The notes under the pieces were generated by a model that worked only from the letters and a program-made list of their open reading frames with translations, was not told the DNA's origin and searched no databases. From Chrysogorgia sp. JL179-B06 (Eukaryota; Cnidaria; Anthozoa; Scleralcyonacea; Chrysogorgiidae), in the NCBI GenBank assembly GCA_035772405.1, contig JAYKKM010000226.1, positions 868,001 through 932,000 of the forward strand: DNA of 64,000 nt, in the 5' to 3' direction. Positions 63,601 through 64,000 of this stretch are shown piece after piece. A program made the position numbers and the translations under genes. The first letter of the stretch is position 1; the number at the start of each line of letters is the position of its first letter.

Positions 63601-64000
63601 GGGTATGTGCATACTAGACTTGAGTAAAACGCTGATGTACGATTTCCACTATAATTATATTATGAAAAAGTACTCTAGCGACACCTGTAGATTACACTTC
63701 ACTGACACTGACAGTCTGTTGTACTCAATCAAAACTGGCGACGTTTATTCCGACTTCATGGAGGAGCGCGAAAAGTTTGACAATAGCGATTACCCTGCAG
63801 ACAACCCGTTCGCTTTCAAAGAGAACAAGAAAGTTATTGGCAAGATGAAAGACGAGTGCGCTGGAACACCAATTATTGAGTTTGTTGGGTTGCGCAGTAA
63901 AATGTACAGCTATTTGAAAGAGGATGGGGGTGGTGGGAAAACCGCTAAAGGCATTAGAAAGAATATAATTAAAAAAGTGATCAAGCACGAAGATTATAAA
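60602..64000 (+). CDS. Protein-primed family B DNA polymerase (Polinton pPolB), partial at window end
   Basis: It is open for 1,133 codons from the ATG at 60,602 to the last base. In order: an N-terminal region of ~330 residues, a C2H2-like finger (CRYCLQCFTRADVLERHVEVC region, about residues 325-345), exonuclease motif ADFEAIT with Asp383, and an endonuclease VII/HNH-like zinc segment (C481-x2-C, then DHCHVSGKYRG at 497-507 and a further His/Cys pair). Polymerase motif A follows as LDANNLYGWAM (Asp772), motif B as NNSVFGKTMEN (near 940), and motif C as FTDTDS (Asp1035, Asp1037). It replicates the linear element from protein-primed ends. All catalytic residues seen are intact, and the C-terminus lies outside the window. 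Confidence 0.95.
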   Translation, partial: MSRTVRNPLKKRRAHKTSAAVVNSLTDEATNVHGFFRDQETQPAVEDLAPSTHLLDRALRGFTRSYGVEVIDDRDINQVNGSRSAVTNLLRRELGETNGMKVVETVKVTFEKVLELDKTTYKTAYFNSETFVVINEHDIEGVANRGSEQILTRIAGWLSEGSGWTIDKIDAHYVNVAIYRPLRGSSYIVLPKELRNSMKGLVNVNNDDDNECFRWCHLAHKFPVGKHSDRTSKYARHVSKLNYDGIDFPVTLKDYNKIEKANEISINVFGYENKQPFPVYVSKEACPDHMDLLLITNDVGNKHYVYIRDFNKFMYRQTEHKARKHFCRYCLQCFTRADVLERHVEVCLVINGKQAIKMPQKGAKVKYENFSRQLNVPFVVYADFEAITQKVHTATPSSECSYTNTYQRHVDCGYGYKLVCCYDNAYSKPVKVYRGENAVNKFIGEMLEIVEYCKETSESHFNKEMILTDADKKNFDEAKSCHICSVEYTGADVRVRDHCHVSGKYRGSAHRQCNVNFRLTDKIPVIFHNLRGYDSHFIMQEIGKFGQDINVIPNNMEKYMAFMLGKNLVFLDSFQFMSSGLDNLVKNLPRDAFKYTSEVFRDEGLTLMTRKGVYPYDYMDSFDKFDERELPSKKDFYSVLNDEHITEEMHERAIDVWDYFNVESMGGYHDLYLKSDVLLLADVFENFRKTCHREYKLDPCHYFTSPGLAWDAMLKMTGVELELLSDIDMFQFVELGMRGGVSYICNRHGVANNKYMKGYDKAQESKYLMYLDANNLYGWAMSRSLPTGGFKWLTEKEIKKVNLCDYHNDSKKGLLLEVDLEYPDHLHDLHNDYPLAPEKMEITVDMLSEYCTKIKNKFNVSVGGVKKLVTNLMDKKKYVCHYRNLQLYTGLGLKIKKVHRVLQFDQSKWLGKYIDFNTVKRTAAKNAFEKDFFKLMNNSVFGKTMENLRKRVDVRLVTTEKKLEKLVSKPTFVSCKIFSENLVAVHKVKETLTLNRPAYVGMCILDLSKTLMYDFHYNYIMKKYSSDTCRLHFTDTDSLLYSIKTGDVYSDFMEEREKFDNSDYPADNPFAFKENKKVIGKMKDECAGTPIIEFVGLRSKMYSYLKEDGGGGKTAKGIRKNIIKKVIKHEDYK

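Larger units (their letters stand above)
46104..64000. mobile_element. Polinton/Maverick (adintovirus-like) element, left part, right end outside the window
   Basis: The block of genes from 47,017 to the window end includes the Polinton hallmarks: protein-primed family B DNA polymerase, retroviral-type integrase, A32/FtsK-like ATPase, double-jelly-roll-type major capsid and a probable minor capsid protein. It differs from its surroundings in coding density (almost continuous ORFs, gaps of 0-30 bp) and contains no sign of introns. The left boundary is uncertain. 46,104 is proposed because a 169-bp hairpin beginning AGTAGTATAGCAAGTGGGGC starts there, Polinton termini usually begin with AG, and a host repeat is cut just before. 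The opposite terminal repeat and target duplication cannot be checked here. Confidence 0.85.

Noticed and set aside
46104..64000. Contaminating free virus or bacterial DNA
   Set aside because: The sequence passes from host exon and repeats into the element with no visible gap, and the integrase favours a genomic insertion; misassembly cannot be wholly excluded without reads.

Overview
The window reads as animal nuclear DNA: AT-rich, with phased spliced genes, microsatellites and many decayed non-LTR retrotransposons and short inverted-repeat DNA transposons. The gene and repeat content would suit a cnidarian or another early-branching invertebrate; that is an inference, because no taxon-specific marker was tested.

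Layout. (1) 1-9,551 is repeat-dominated: three or four degraded minus-strand L2/CR1-like non-LTR elements, one cut by a 777-bp hAT-type MITE with an exact 8-bp target duplication, plus three TTAA-bounded MITEs. (2) 10,381-11,751 holds the last three exons of an SLC37-like sugar-phosphate/phosphate antiporter (+ strand). (3) 11,752-28,967 is gene-poor and full of foldback and MITE structures, including a 2.1-kb foldback with ~510-bp arms, a second hAT MITE, two arrays of the same ~21-bp minisatellite, an A-B-A'-B' inverted structure and telomere-like stretches. (4) 29,142-45,826 is a giant Fat-type (Fat/FAT4-like) protocadherin on the + strand: a 12-kb single exon encodes the signal peptide, 34 cadherin repeats, 3 EGF repeats and half of a LamG domain. 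Three smaller exons finish LamG1, add an EGF and start a second LamG. (5) From about 46.1 kb to the end lies a Polinton/Maverick (adintovirus-like) element of at least ~17.9 kb, still open at base 64,000. It appears to sit in the Fat-gene intron that follows the last visible exon.

The Polinton-like element. A compact minus-strand block (53,688 to 47,017) encodes a probable penton/minor capsid protein, a retroviral-type integrase with a C-terminal chromodomain, two paralogous membrane-anchored proteins, a double-jelly-roll-type major capsid protein, an A32/FtsK-like packaging ATPase and a probable N-myristoylated protein. A plus-strand block (53,713-57,309) encodes a 496-aa tail-anchored protein, a fibre-like protein with a phage-tail-fibre type repeat, two very small MG-starting proteins and a BRO-N/VRR-type nuclease/zinc-finger fusion. 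Two minus-strand genes follow: a type II thymidine kinase and a protein with two U1-type zinc fingers. A second plus-strand block (58,971 to the end) carries three small membrane proteins, a zinc-ribbon protein and a protein-primed family B DNA polymerase that is open for all 1,133 visible codons. No frameshift or internal stop was found in any element gene I read, so the copy may be young or functional. No adenain-type protease is visible, and the right terminus lies outside the window.

Together these genes would give genome replication (pPolB), integration (RVE integrase), nucleotide supply (TK), packaging (ATPase) and a capsid with possible attachment and membrane-active proteins. The accessory set (BRO-nuclease, TK, U1-type zinc fingers, lipidated small proteins, fibre) is the least ordinary part of the window.
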